This document shows positions 17,607 through 26,356 of a DNA stretch of 64,000 nucleotides, piece after piece. A model generated the notes under the pieces. It did no database searches and was not told the origin of the DNA. It worked only from the letters and a program-made list of their open reading frames with translations. The translations under genes were made by a program, and so were the position numbers. Origin of the DNA: Rhodoligotrophos appendicifer (GTDB taxonomy: Bacteria; Pseudomonadota; Alphaproteobacteria; Rhizobiales; Im1); the NCBI RefSeq assembly GCF_007474605.1, contig NZ_VHKL01000002.1:1-64000 (forward strand), written 5' to 3'. The first letter of the stretch is position 1. Every line of letters begins with the position of its first letter.

Positions 17607-18590
17607 ATGATAAAAAGATGCACCCTAATGATGCGGGTCTTGTTCTTGGCCCTTTGCGCGGTGATGCTCGTCGCGCCTCAGGCCCGAGCCGAGTATCCCG
17701 ATCAGACCATCAAGTTCGTGGTTCCGTTCCCGGCGGGCGGCTCGACCGACATCGCCGCCCGGCTGATCGCCGAGCAACTCTCCCAGCGGCTGGGAGTGAC
17801 GATCGTCATCGACAACCAGCCGGGTGCGAGCGGGCTGATCGGCGCCTCGAGCGTGGTGCGCGCGAAGCCGGACGGGTACACGTTCCTGGTCACCAGCAAC
17901 GGCATTCATTCCGCGGCCGCCACCGGAACCGCAAATTTCGACCTGAAGACGGATCTCGTCCCGGTCAGTCAGATCGTGGGCGGAGCGCTGATGCTCGTGG
18001 GCAGCAAGGAGGCGCCGTTCGACACCATCCAGGGCTTCGTCGAGTATGCGCAGAAGGACCCGGACAAGGTGAATATCGCGATCAACGCCGCCCTGGGCAG
18101 CGCGCATATGGCCTTCGAGCGCTTCCGGCGGATGGTGAAGATCGAGTATCAGCCGATCTTCTATCCTGGCGAATCGCCCTCGCTCGCGGCCCTGGTGTCA
18201 GGAGAGTCCGCCGTGGGCATCATCTCGGCCCCAGCAGCGCGGGCGCTGGTCGAAGACGGAAAAGTCAACGGGCTTGCGGTCACGACACAGGAACGCTTCG
18301 CCCTCCTGCCCAACATCCCGACCCTGAACGAAACCGTCGCCCCGGGATATGCGGATGGCTATTCCACGGTGATCTTCGCGCCGAAGGGAACTCCGAATGA
18401 CATCGTTCAGAAGATGTCGCGGGAGATCGCCGAGGTCGTGCGGCAACCCGAGACAGCGAAGAAGCTGCTGGAGCTCGGATTGACGGCGATGGGCAGCACG
18501 CCGGAGGAGTATGCCGCCATCGTCGCCGCCGATTTCGACCGGAACGTGACGCTCATCGCCGAGTTGCGAGCGTCCGGCCTCGCCGAGTAG
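17607..18590 (+). CDS. tctC: Tripartite tricarboxylate transporter solute-binding protein (Bug family)
   Basis: 327 residues. A signal peptide (about 1-28, ending ARA) leads into YPDQTIKFVVPFPAGGSTDIAARLIA, the hallmark of Bug/TctC proteins, followed by VIDNQPGASGLIGA and a KPDGYTFL segment. It should bind a carboxylate in the periplasm and pass it to TctB-TctA. AGAGGAGG gives a very strong ribosome site, preceded by a run of eight A (17583-17590). A large hairpin directly after the stop separates it from tctB. The ligand cannot be predicted. Confidence 0.93.
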   Translation: MIKRCTLMMRVLFLALCAVMLVAPQARAEYPDQTIKFVVPFPAGGSTDIAARLIAEQLSQRLGVTIVIDNQPGASGLIGASSVVRAKPDGYTFLVTSNGIHSAAATGTANFDLKTDLVPVSQIVGGALMLVGSKEAPFDTIQGFVEYAQKDPDKVNIAINAALGSAHMAFERFRRMVKIEYQPIFYPGESPSLAALVSGESAVGIISAPAARALVEDGKVNGLAVTTQERFALLPNIPTLNETVAPGYADGYSTVIFAPKGTPNDIVQKMSREIAEVVRQPETAKKLLELGLTAMGSTPEEYAAIVAADFDRNVTLIAELRASGLAE

Positions 18591-18597
18591 CCTCGGC

Positions 18598-18638
18598 CAT
18601 CGACCGAAAGCCCGGCCCACCGGCCGGGCCGGTCGATG
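18598..18638 (+). other. Two-stage intercistronic hairpin after the TctC gene
   Basis: CATCGACCG (18598-18606) pairs with CGGTCGATG (18630-18638); inside it GCCCGGCC (18610-18617) pairs with GGCCGGGC (18622-18629) around CACC. The structure is 17 base pairs with one three-base bulge, and no U-run follows. It starts eight bases after the tctC stop, as expected for a structure that protects the binding-protein message or attenuates readthrough into tctB. Confidence 0.7.
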
Positions 18639-18709
18639 CATGGCGCAACACGCGCTGGCGGAATGCTGCCGCCGGCCCATGAAATCCGATCGAACAAGGT
18701 GGCGCATCG

Positions 18710-19162
18710 GTGCGACTCAATATCAGGAACAGGCGCCCGCTCTATGCCGGCCTCTTCGTCATCGCCATCGGCCTGGCGGGCGTCTATTTCGGTTCAGGCC
18801 TCAAATTCGGCAGGGCGGCCGCCATGGGGCCGGGGTTCCTGCCGATCGTCTGTTCGTGGCTCATCGTCGCGCTCGGCGGGATCATCGTCGCGAAATCGCT
18901 GCATGAAGATGTCGAAATCATCGAACCGCCGGTTCCGCGCCCAGTCTTCATGATCTTCCTGGCCATCGGCCTGTTCGCCCTGCTGATCGACCGCGCCGGT
19001 CTCGGCATCACGGTCTTCAGCACCGTGTTCGTGGCCAGCTATGCCGGCCGCGCCAAATTGCTCGAGACGCTCATCCTGGCGCTCGTGGGGGCGGCGGCCT
19101 CCGCCATCGTGTTCGTGGTGCTGCTCGGCCTGCCCCTGCAGGTCTGGCCGGAGCTTGGTTGA
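18710..19162 (+). CDS. tctB: Tripartite tricarboxylate transporter small membrane subunit TctB
   Basis: 150 residues with four hydrophobic segments: LYAGLFVIAIGLAGVYFGSG at the N-terminus, then a GPGFLPIVCSWLIVALGGIIVA segment, a third around residues 80-100 and a fourth near the C-terminus. Size and the GPGFLP motif fit TctB. GTG 18710 is supported by AAGGTGG seven bases upstream. The TGA overlaps the ATG of tctA (TGATG), so the two membrane subunits are translationally coupled while tctC is set apart by the hairpin. Confidence 0.88.
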   Translation: MRLNIRNRRPLYAGLFVIAIGLAGVYFGSGLKFGRAAAMGPGFLPIVCSWLIVALGGIIVAKSLHEDVEIIEPPVPRPVFMIFLAIGLFALLIDRAGLGITVFSTVFVASYAGRAKLLETLILALVGAAASAIVFVVLLGLPLQVWPELG

Positions 19163-20652
19163 TGGACAATATCCTGCTCGGCTTCGCCCAGATCCTGACC
19201 CTCGACAATATGGGCCTCTGCCTGGCGGGTGCATTGGTTGGCACGCTGGTGGGGGTGCTGCCGGGACTCGGACCGCTGGCGACGCTCGCCATTCTCCTGC
19301 CCATCACCTTCGGCCTCGAACCGCTCGGGGCACTGGTGATGCTCGCGGGGGTCTATTACGGATCGCAATATGGCGGCTCCACCACAGCGATCCTGGTCAA
19401 CCTCCCGGGAGAGTCCTCGTCGGTGGTGACCTGCATCGATGGTCACGAGATGACGAAACAAGGACGGGCAGGCGAGGCCTTGTTCATGGCCGCCACCGGA
19501 TCCTTCATGGCGGGCTGCGTCGGTACCCTGGTCATCGCCCTGGCGGCCCCCAGCATCGGCGCCTTCGCCCAGCAATTCGCTTCGCCGGAATATACCGCGC
19601 TCTTGATCTTCGGCCTCATCGCGGCCGTGGTGATCGCATCTGGATCGGCGGTGGAAGCCCTGGTCCTGGCGCTGATCGGGGTGTTGCTCGGGTTCGTCGG
19701 CACCGACATCAATTCAGGTGCCGAACGCTATACTTTCGGCAGACTCGAGCTGCTCGACGGGCTCCAGTTCGTGCCGCTCGCGCTTGGGTTTTTCGGCATT
19801 CCGGAAATCATCGCCAATCTGGAGCATCCGGAGCAGCGGAAGGTGCTCACGGCCAAGCTGGGCAGCATCTGGCCGCGATGGCCGCAGATCAAGGCGGGGC
19901 TGCCGGCGATGATCCGCGGCACCGGCCTCGGGACCATGCTGGGCGTGCTGCCCGGGGGCGGGGCGCTGCTGAGTTCCTTCGTGTCCTATTCGGTCGAGAA
20001 GCGCCTGGCCACGGATCCGAGCCGCTTCGGAAAGGGTGCGGTCGAGGGCGTGGCCGGCCCGGAGGCTGCGAACAATGCCGGCGCGCAGACCTCGTTCATC
20101 CCCCTGCTCACTCTGGGCATTCCGTCCAACCCCGTCATGGCGATCATGATGGGGGCCATGATCCTGCACGGCATCCAGCCCGGCCCCCAGGTCATCGCCA
20201 AGCAGCCCGAGCTCTTCTGGGGCTTGGTCGCGAGCATGTGGATGGGCAATCTGTTCCTCCTGGTGATCAACCTGCCGATGATCGGCCTGTGGGTGAAGCT
20301 GCTCTCGGTCCCGTATCGACTGCTTTTCCCATTGATCGTGGCGATCGCCTGCATCGGGATCTACAGTGTCAATAATTCCGCCTTCGACGTGTTCACCGCC
20401 ATGATCTTCGGCGCCATCGGCTATGTGTTCTACAAGCTCAAGCTTCAACCGGCGCCGCTGCTGCTGGGATTCATCGTGGGGCCGCTGCTGGAGGAGAACA
20501 TGCGCCGCAGCCTGACGGTTTCCCGCGGCGATCCAACGGTGTTCTTCACCCGCCCGATCAGCGGCGTGCTCATGGCGGGAGCCATCGTGCTGCTGCTCGC
20601 GCTGCTGCTGCCCGCCATCCGGCGCGGGCGCGAAATCGCCCTCAAGGAATGA
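19162..20652 (+). CDS. tctA: Tripartite tricarboxylate transporter large membrane subunit TctA
   Basis: 496 residues, about 11-12 membrane segments. LVGTLVGVLPGLGPLATLAILLP near the N-terminus and GTMLGVLPGGGALLSSFVSY in the second half are the two repeated TctA motifs; GSQYGGSTTAIL also fits. It is the permease of the TTT system. ATG 19162 overlaps the tctB stop; a TTG one codon earlier is possible but less likely. Length is normal for the family. Confidence 0.93.
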   Translation: MDNILLGFAQILTLDNMGLCLAGALVGTLVGVLPGLGPLATLAILLPITFGLEPLGALVMLAGVYYGSQYGGSTTAILVNLPGESSSVVTCIDGHEMTKQGRAGEALFMAATGSFMAGCVGTLVIALAAPSIGAFAQQFASPEYTALLIFGLIAAVVIASGSAVEALVLALIGVLLGFVGTDINSGAERYTFGRLELLDGLQFVPLALGFFGIPEIIANLEHPEQRKVLTAKLGSIWPRWPQIKAGLPAMIRGTGLGTMLGVLPGGGALLSSFVSYSVEKRLATDPSRFGKGAVEGVAGPEAANNAGAQTSFIPLLTLGIPSNPVMAIMMGAMILHGIQPGPQVIAKQPELFWGLVASMWMGNLFLLVINLPMIGLWVKLLSVPYRLLFPLIVAIACIGIYSVNNSAFDVFTAMIFGAIGYVFYKLKLQPAPLLLGFIVGPLLEENMRRSLTVSRGDPTVFFTRPISGVLMAGAIVLLLALLLPAIRRGREIALKE

Positions 20653-20674
20653 TCATCAAAGGAGGAAGCCCCCC

Positions 20675-21601
20675 ATGTATCTCGCCACCGATCCTCGCTC
20701 GACTCTGCACACCAAGACCGCGGCCCAGAAACCCGTGCCGGCGGCCTACCACGGTGCGGATTGCCTGAAGTTCTACGAAACCGGCCCTTCGGAACAGTCC
20801 GACCTGCACCAGAGCTGGCTTGGGCGCGGGCAGAATTTCATCGTCGATTATTGTGTCGCCAAGGACGGCGCGGTGCTGGAGCGTCGCAATCAAGCCGATG
20901 AGTACATGGTGATCCTGCCGGATCATTCCACCGCGGTCTCCGTCAGCTGGGGCGACGAAACCGTCGCGCTGGAAGGCTATTCGCTGACCATCGTGCCGCC
21001 CGGGGACAGCACAATCATGGTGCAACAGGGCGGCGTGATCGTGCGGCTGTTCACGTCACAGGCCACCGACCTCGCGGCGGCCTGCCTGAACCGGGAATCC
21101 TATAGCCAAGCCGATCCCAACGTCCCGGCCTTGCAGGCCTGGCCGGATCCGGCAGAGGGCCACCGCATTCGCAGCTACAGCCTGGACGTGCCCGAGGAAA
21201 CCGGACGCTTCGGACGGATCTGGCGCTCAAGCACCTTCATGGTGAACATCTTCTATCCGCAGGGGCCGCGAGACATCACCAAGATGTCGCCGCATCACCA
21301 CGACGATTTCCAGCAGGGTTCGCTGATGCTGGAAGGCGAGTGCATCCATCATCTCCGCTGGCCCTGGACCCCGGACATGACGATCTGGAAGGAGGACGAG
21401 CATTTTGTGTGCAAGTCGCCGTCATTGGCGATCATTCCGCCGCCGACCATCCATACCACGCAGATGACCGGCCCCAACAATCTGCTGATCGACATCTTCT
21501 GCCCGCCGCGGGAGGATTTCTCCCTCAAGGACGGATGGGTGCTCAACCATGACGACTATCCGATGCCGAAGGATGCGACGGGGGGCGCAGCATCGGGTTG
21601 A
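20675..21601 (+). CDS. Cupin-fold protein of unknown function, end of the tct operon
   Basis: 308 residues. The second half contains SPHHHDDFQQGSLMLEGE followed by a proline turn and IIPPPTIHTT, a cupin motif with His-rich metal ligands; an earlier half-barrel (VILPDHSTAVSV) suggests a bicupin. The ribosome site AAAGGAGG is strong. Position at the end of the dehydrogenase-GntR-TTT operon suggests an isomerase or dioxygenase acting on the imported compound, but the reaction is unknown. It contains no signal peptide. Confidence 0.72.
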   Translation: MYLATDPRSTLHTKTAAQKPVPAAYHGADCLKFYETGPSEQSDLHQSWLGRGQNFIVDYCVAKDGAVLERRNQADEYMVILPDHSTAVSVSWGDETVALEGYSLTIVPPGDSTIMVQQGGVIVRLFTSQATDLAAACLNRESYSQADPNVPALQAWPDPAEGHRIRSYSLDVPEETGRFGRIWRSSTFMVNIFYPQGPRDITKMSPHHHDDFQQGSLMLEGECIHHLRWPWTPDMTIWKEDEHFVCKSPSLAIIPPPTIHTTQMTGPNNLLIDIFCPPREDFSLKDGWVLNHDDYPMPKDATGGAASG

Positions 21602-21652
21602 GGGCTGGCTCCTTCGGGGTGCTCCGATGGGTTCGCGTGGGTCCGGCGCCGA

Positions 21653-22381
21653 TTAGAGGGCGCCGGTGATGTTGCCCTTCATGAGAATGGGGCCGGTGGG
21701 ACGACCGATGGGGGACCCACCCTCCGGCTCCAGGGTGATCTCGTAGAGCTGGTTCTCCGTCGGGGCCGGCAGCCCGCCGACGGAAAGGTCGGTGCCGCGC
21801 ATACGGTCGAGCAGACCGATGGAGACGGGGCCGAGGCTGCGGTTCCACAATGTCCAGACCTGGAGCGACTTGCCTTCCGGGACGTCGATGGTCTGGATGG
21901 GGACGAGCTCGATGCGGCCGTCGGCAAAGGCGTTCACGATGGCGGCGGGGCGATCACCCTCGCCCATGAGGATGGCCACCGAAGAGGGACGTTGTGCGTC
22001 GGAGGAGAGCCACGGTGCCGAGACCGCAAGCACGAGGGCGATGGCCGTCGCTGCCATGCCGATGCCGCGCCAGAGGACCAGGCTGTCCCAGAAATCGGAG
22101 AATGATCTGCGCACGGAACGCGTTTCGGCTGCAGGTGTGGCGGTCGCATGGAGGCGAGGGGAGGATTCGAGGCCGGAGGCAATTCGCTGCCACAGTCCAG
22201 CATCGGCCTCTGCGGGCGCAGCCGTCTCATCGAGCTCACGCAGCCGGTCGCGCCACGCTTCGACCATGGCCGCGAACTCACGATCCTCGGCCATCAGGCG
22301 GTCGCATTGCCGGTTCTCCTCGGCTTCCAGGAGACCAAGCACATATTCCGACGCCAGGCGCTGCCTGCTCTCCTCGGTCAT
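21653..22381 (-). CDS. RskA-type anti-sigma factor
   Basis: 242 residues. The N-terminal cytoplasmic region (SEYVLGLLEAEE, a classic anti-sigma helix) binds the sigma factor; one membrane helix lies at about 104-123; the periplasmic part ends in the RskA domain with LQVWTLW and LYEITLEPEGGSP. The zinc motif HxxxCxxC is absent. ATG 22381 overlaps the sigma-factor stop (ATGA) and has GGGAG upstream, so it was chosen over the GTG three codons earlier. It should hold the sigma factor at the membrane until an envelope or redox signal arrives. Confidence 0.9.
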   Translation of the reverse strand: MTEESRQRLASEYVLGLLEAEENRQCDRLMAEDREFAAMVEAWRDRLRELDETAAPAEADAGLWQRIASGLESSPRLHATATPAAETRSVRRSFSDFWDSLVLWRGIGMAATAIALVLAVSAPWLSSDAQRPSSVAILMGEGDRPAAIVNAFADGRIELVPIQTIDVPEGKSLQVWTLWNRSLGPVSIGLLDRMRGTDLSVGGLPAPTENQLYEITLEPEGGSPIGRPTGPILMKGNITGAL

Positions 22382-22944
22382 GCCATGCACTCCCGCAGAG
22401 CCACGAGGCTGCGGCGGATCCAGGACTTGATCGTGCCGAGCGGAACCCGCAGACGCCCCGCCAGCTCGCCGTGAGACAATCCATGTGTATAGGCGAGGAC
22501 GATCGCCTGACGGCGCGCGGGCTCAATGTTGTCGAGACACCGGCGCAAGGCACTCGCCTCCGACAGGGCAACGACCAGAGCCTCGGCGTCCGGCTCTTCG
22601 GCAGGCTGGTCCTCGACCTGGTCATCATGGACCAGATCGGTGCGGGACTCGTTGCGCAAAAGATTGAGAGCGCGATGGCGGAGGATCGCGAACATCCAGG
22701 TGGAGGGGTCACCACGTTCAGGGTCGAAGCTGGCCGCGCCCTCCCAAATCTTCAGGAACGCATCGTGGACCACGTCCTCGGCCAGATCCCGCCGGCGCAG
22801 CATGCGCAAGGCGACCCCGAGCATCCGCGGCGCCAGCACATCGTAAATCTCACGCAACGCCGCCTGATCCCGCCGGCTGCATCGCTGCAAGGCGGCAGTC
22901 AGCTTGATCTTTTCCGCCTGCTTGGGGCTCGGAGTTGGCGTCAT
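22378..22944 (-). CDS. ECF sigma factor, SigK-like
   Basis: 188 residues. Region 2 spans about 30-95 with DLAEDVVHDAFLKIWEGA and STWMFAILRHRALNLLR; region 4 spans about 130-180 with QAIVLAYTHGLSHGELAGRL and PLGTIKSWIRRSL. It is translationally coupled to the anti-sigma gene. Upstream, GCCTAAGTC on its own strand mirrors the same sequence in front of the divergent DUF4394 gene, which suggests autoregulation and co-regulation of that gene. Confidence 0.92.
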   Translation of the reverse strand: MTPTPSPKQAEKIKLTAALQRCSRRDQAALREIYDVLAPRMLGVALRMLRRRDLAEDVVHDAFLKIWEGAASFDPERGDPSTWMFAILRHRALNLLRNESRTDLVHDDQVEDQPAEEPDAEALVVALSEASALRRCLDNIEPARRQAIVLAYTHGLSHGELAGRLRVPLGTIKSWIRRSLVALRECMA

Positions 22945-22980
22945 CGTCCGGATGGATACCGTTCACATGAAGGCTGCTCC

Positions 22981-23050
22981 GACTTAGGCAATGCGGGGGC
23001 TGTCACGCAAGGCAGAAATTTTTCAGGCGGCGTGCATCCAAGCCTAAGTC
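22981..23050. promoter_or_regulatory. Divergent ECF promoter region with a perfect 9-bp inverted repeat
   Basis: GACTTAGGC (22981-22989) and GCCTAAGTC (23042-23050) are exact inverted copies 52 bases apart. Read outward, each begins a promoter-distance before one gene: about 37 bases before the sigma ATG and 53 before the DUF4394 ATG. A shared -35-like element for the ECF sigma factor is the simplest reading. A common -10 could not be picked out by eye. Confidence 0.5.
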
Positions 23051-23103
23051 TCATGTGTATCCGCTCTACCCGCCGAGCAATTCGGCCAAAAAGGAGAGTG
23101 GAC

Positions 23104-23886
23104 ATGAAAACGGCTTTGATGGCTCTGACTCTTGTCGGCGTCGTTTCGGGAGCGACCCAGGCGCAGGCGCAATCCGTCGCCGCGCTGGTGGCCGATAACA
23201 TGATCGCGATCGTCGACGCGAAGGCGATGACCTTGGGCGAGCCCAAGACGGTGAGCGGCGTCGAGGGCATGATTGTCGGCATCGACGTGCGGCCCGCGGA
23301 CGGCATGCTCTATGCCTTGTTCAGTGATGGTACGGTTGCGACCATCGATGTGGAGACGGGAAAGGCCACGTCCAAATCCAAGCTGGACACGATGCTGACC
23401 CCGGGCACCAAAGGCACGGTGGATTTCAATCCGGTGGCGGATCGCTTGCGGGTCATGGGCAGCGACGGCGTCAATCTGCGGGCCAATGTGGATGATGGCA
23501 AGGTGACCAAGGACGGTAAGCTGGCCTTCGCCGACTCCGACATGCACAAGGGCGAGCAGCCGAACATCGTCGCCGGAGCGTACACGAACTCCATGAAAGG
23601 CGCGAAGGAGACGGCGCTCTACGACATCGATGCCACCATCGGCGGCCTGATCAAGCAGGCTCCGCCCAATGACGGCGTGCTCAATGCCGTCGGCAAGCTC
23701 GGCGTTACGGGTGATGTCTTCGCCTTCGACATCGTCACGATGGCGGACGGCACCAATGCGGCCTGGCTCATGGCCGGGGACGGCCTGCACAAGGTCGACC
23801 TGAAGACCGGCAAAGCGACCCTGGTCGGGCCCATCGCCGGTGCGACCACGCCGGTCCGCGATATCGCGATCCTCCCCGACATGTAA
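23104..23886 (+). CDS. DUF4394 secreted protein, probable ECF regulon member
   Basis: 260 residues. A signal peptide (about 1-23, ending AQAQ) precedes repeated beta-strand units such as VGIDVRPADGMLYALFSDGT and VDFNPVADRLRVMG, the pattern of DUF4394, which predicts a beta-propeller-like periplasmic protein. AGGAG seven bases before ATG 23104 supports the start. It is divergent from an ECF sigma/anti-sigma pair and shares an inverted repeat with it, so it is likely induced by that sigma factor. The biochemical role is unknown. Confidence 0.85.
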   Translation: MKTALMALTLVGVVSGATQAQAQSVAALVADNMIAIVDAKAMTLGEPKTVSGVEGMIVGIDVRPADGMLYALFSDGTVATIDVETGKATSKSKLDTMLTPGTKGTVDFNPVADRLRVMGSDGVNLRANVDDGKVTKDGKLAFADSDMHKGEQPNIVAGAYTNSMKGAKETALYDIDATIGGLIKQAPPNDGVLNAVGKLGVTGDVFAFDIVTMADGTNAAWLMAGDGLHKVDLKTGKATLVGPIAGATTPVRDIAILPDM

Positions 23887-24002
23887 ATGAGCCTGGGGCA
23901 GCTTACCGGCGCAGCGCCTCACTCCGTGGGGCCTGTGCTCCCTTCGGCTGCCGAGGCGTTGCGACTTTTTTACGGTGAGTCGCGAGCCAAACTCGGTATT
24001 GT

Positions 24003-24026
24003 GCGCCCGGCCAGGATGCCGGGCGC
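24003..24026 (+). other. 9-bp hairpin upstream of ridA
   Basis: GCGCCCGGC (24003-24011) pairs perfectly with GCCGGGCGC (24018-24026) around CAGGAT. It lies 116 bases after the DUF4394 stop and 76 before the ridA ATG. It may terminate the upstream message or be part of the ridA leader; no U-run follows. Confidence 0.35.
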
Positions 24027-24102
24027 CGATCGTCGCCCCAAGCATCTGTCGGCAATGTCATTCAGAATGTCTCGTTGATCAACGAGCGACAGAGGAAACC
24101 AG

Positions 24103-24486
24103 ATGCAGCGCCGCGACATCAATGCTCCAGATGCACCCGCCCCCGCCGGACGATATTCCCAGGCGGTCGAAGTGACCGGTGCCACGAAAACCGTCTATCT
24201 CAGCGGACAGGTCGGCACCGACAAAGAGGGAATGATCCCGGAGGACGCTGCCGAGCAGTGCCGCCTCGTCTGGGCCAATATCACCGCGCAGTTACGCGCC
24301 GCAGGAATGACGACCGATCACATCGTGAAGATCGTCACGATCCTCACCGACCTGTCCTATCTCGGGGCCAACCGCACCGCGCGCCAAGAGGCGCTGGGCG
24401 AGTGCCAGCCGGCCAGCACATTGATCATCGCCGGGCTGGTGGATCCTGCCTTGAAGGTCGAGATCGAGGTGATCGCCGTCTCCTAA
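24103..24486 (+). CDS. RidA-family (YjgF/Rid) enamine/imine deaminase-like protein
   Basis: 127 residues. PAPAGRYSQAVEV, VYLSGQVGTD, and the C-terminal CQPASTLIIAGLVDPALKVEIEVIAV fit the Rid family. The archetype RidA hydrolyses reactive 2-aminoacrylate with an Arg in the motif CxRx near the C-terminus; here the corresponding place reads GECQPAST without the Arg, so it probably belongs to a Rid1-7 subgroup lacking that activity. GAGGAAA precedes ATG 24103. A terminator-like hairpin follows, so it is probably monocistronic. Confidence 0.82.
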   Translation: MQRRDINAPDAPAPAGRYSQAVEVTGATKTVYLSGQVGTDKEGMIPEDAAEQCRLVWANITAQLRAAGMTTDHIVKIVTILTDLSYLGANRTARQEALGECQPASTLIIAGLVDPALKVEIEVIAVS

Positions 24487-24498
24487 ACGCTCACTCAA

Positions 24499-24533
24499 GG
24501 GAGAGGAGCCGCACTCCAAGCGGCCGCTCTCCC
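24499..24533 (+). terminator. Two-stem hairpin after ridA
   Basis: GGGAGAG (24499-24505) pairs with CTCTCCC (24527-24533), and inside GCCGC (24508-24512) pairs with GCGGC (24520-24524) around seven bases; two-base symmetric mismatches separate the stems. It lies 12 bases after the ridA stop. No U-run is present. Confidence 0.5.
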
Positions 24534-24622
24534 GATCCTCCTCCGCATCGAAACTCCGGCACTGGCTCCCCTGCGAGCGGCCGGTGCCGCTGCTGTCCGG
24601 CGCTCCCCTCTCAAGGCGGCTA

Positions 24623-24651
24623 TTGACAGCCTCGGGAGCTTGTCATTTACT
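24623..24651 (+). promoter_or_regulatory. Sigma70-like promoter for the orphan solute-binding protein
   Basis: TTGACA (24623-24628) and TTTACT (24646-24651) are spaced by 17 bases, the best -35/-10 pair in the window. TGACA (24624-24628) and TGTCA (24641-24645) form an inverted repeat across the spacer, a possible operator. The leader would be about 85 bases long. The promoter follows the ridA terminator, which isolates this unit. Confidence 0.5.
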
Positions 24652-24743
24652 GCTGTCTCGTTGGTCAAAAAAGATGACGACTAAGTCAGTTTGACTGCTG
24701 TGGCTGCCCAGGGCCATCCCGGGCTTGGCTGGGGAGAGGGTAG

Positions 24744-26318
24744 ATGACAGACGAAATGATGCTGAAGCGCGTCCTGCAGCGCGGGATCTCGCGGCGCCAA
24801 TTCATGTATGCAGCGGCGGGGCTCGGGGTCAGCCTGGGAGCGGCGGACCTGCTCTGGACCGCGGAGGCGCGGGCACAGGGCAAGCCGGGCGGCATTCTGA
24901 AGATCGGCCTCGCCGGGGGCGCCACCACGGACTCCCTCAATCCCGCCACCTATACCGACACCTTCATGGTGATGATCGGCTATACGGTGCGCGGCAATCT
25001 CACGGAGGTCGCTCCCGACGGCTCGGCGGCCGGAGAAATCGCGGAAAGCTTCGAAGGATCGGACGGCGCCAAGAAGTGGGTCTTCAAGATCCGCAACGGT
25101 GTCACGTTCAGCAACGGCAAATCCCTCACCCTCGACGACGTCATCGCGTCGATCAACTATCACCGCGGCGAGAGCAGCACATCCGGCGCCAAGCCGCTGC
25201 TGACCGCCATCAGCGACATCAAGGCCGATGGCAAGGACACGGTCATCTTCACATTGCTCGAGGGCAATGCGGATTTTCCCTTCGTCCTCGCCGATTATCA
25301 CCTCAACATCATGCCGTTCAGCGGCGACACGCCGGCTCTCGACATCGGCGCGGGGCCCTACACGTTGAAATCCTTCGAGCCGGGCGTCAAAGCGGTGCTT
25401 GAGCGCAACCCCAGCAGCTACAAGAAGGCTTATGTCGACGGCGCCGAGATGATCGCGATCTCGGATGCTACCGCGCGGCAGAACGCCCTGGTGACGGGCC
25501 AGGTCGACATGATCAACCGCACCGACCTCAAGACCGCCCACCTGCTGGCGCGCAACAAGACGATCCGGATCGAAGACGTCCCGGGGCGCATGTATTACAA
25601 CATGCCGGCGAATGTGACGGTCGATCCCTTCAAGAGCAACGATGTCCGCCTCGCCTTGAAATTCGGCATCGACAGGCAAGCCATCGTGGACAAAATTCTG
25701 TACGGGCACGGTCAGGCCGGCAATGACCAGCCGATCACGCCGTCCTATCGCTACCATGCCAAGGACCTGGCCCCCCGCGCCTTCGATCCCGACAAGTCCA
25801 AGTTCCATCTGAAGAAAGCCGGGCTCGAGTCCATCGACATCCAGCTGAGTGCCGCAGATGCGGCCTTCCCCGGTGCTGTGGATGCCGCCGTGCTCTATTC
25901 AGAGGACGCGAAGAAGGGCGGCATCAACATCAAGGTCGTGCGCGAATCCAATGACGGGTACTGGGACAATGTCTGGCTGAAGAAGGATTTCTGCACGGCC
26001 TATTGGGGCGGGCGACCGACCGAAGACGTCATGCTGACGATCGCCTTCGCCAAGGGAGCCGCCTGGAACGAGTCCGACTGGGACAATGCGAGGTTCAACG
26101 AATTGCTGGTGGCCGCCCGCGGCGAGCTCGACGAGAGCAAGCGCCGGTCCATGTATGAGGAGATGCAGCACATCATCAGCGACGATGGCGGCGTGGTGGT
26201 CCCCGTCTTCGCCAATCATGTGGAGGGCGTCTCCAACAAGGTGGGCCACGAGAAAGAGGTCTCGGGCGTGTGGGAACTCGACGGCGCGCGCTGCATCGAA
26301 CGGTGGTGGTTGACGTGA
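24744..26318 (+). CDS. ABC peptide/nickel-type solute-binding protein (SBP_bac_5), TAT exported, without permease
   Basis: 524 residues. The N-terminus contains a twin-arginine signal, SRRQFMYAAAG, with cleavage near ARAQG. GGILKIGLAGG and SLNPATYTD open the mature protein, and GNLTEVAPDGSAAGEIAESF, NGVTFSNGKSLTLDDV are typical of DppA/OppA-type binding proteins. No permease or ATPase gene is adjacent; the next gene is a Rieske oxygenase. The binding protein may serve a transporter elsewhere or a chemosensor. Strong GGGGAGAGGG ribosome site. Confidence 0.9.
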   Translation: MTDEMMLKRVLQRGISRRQFMYAAAGLGVSLGAADLLWTAEARAQGKPGGILKIGLAGGATTDSLNPATYTDTFMVMIGYTVRGNLTEVAPDGSAAGEIAESFEGSDGAKKWVFKIRNGVTFSNGKSLTLDDVIASINYHRGESSTSGAKPLLTAISDIKADGKDTVIFTLLEGNADFPFVLADYHLNIMPFSGDTPALDIGAGPYTLKSFEPGVKAVLERNPSSYKKAYVDGAEMIAISDATARQNALVTGQVDMINRTDLKTAHLLARNKTIRIEDVPGRMYYNMPANVTVDPFKSNDVRLALKFGIDRQAIVDKILYGHGQAGNDQPITPSYRYHAKDLAPRAFDPDKSKFHLKKAGLESIDIQLSAADAAFPGAVDAAVLYSEDAKKGGINIKVVRESNDGYWDNVWLKKDFCTAYWGGRPTEDVMLTIAFAKGAAWNESDWDNARFNELLVAARGELDESKRRSMYEEMQHIISDDGGVVVPVFANHVEGVSNKVGHEKEVSGVWELDGARCIERWWLT

Positions 26319-26356
26319 CAGTCTAGGCGACAGGGACTGCGTCCGGGAGCAGAGCG

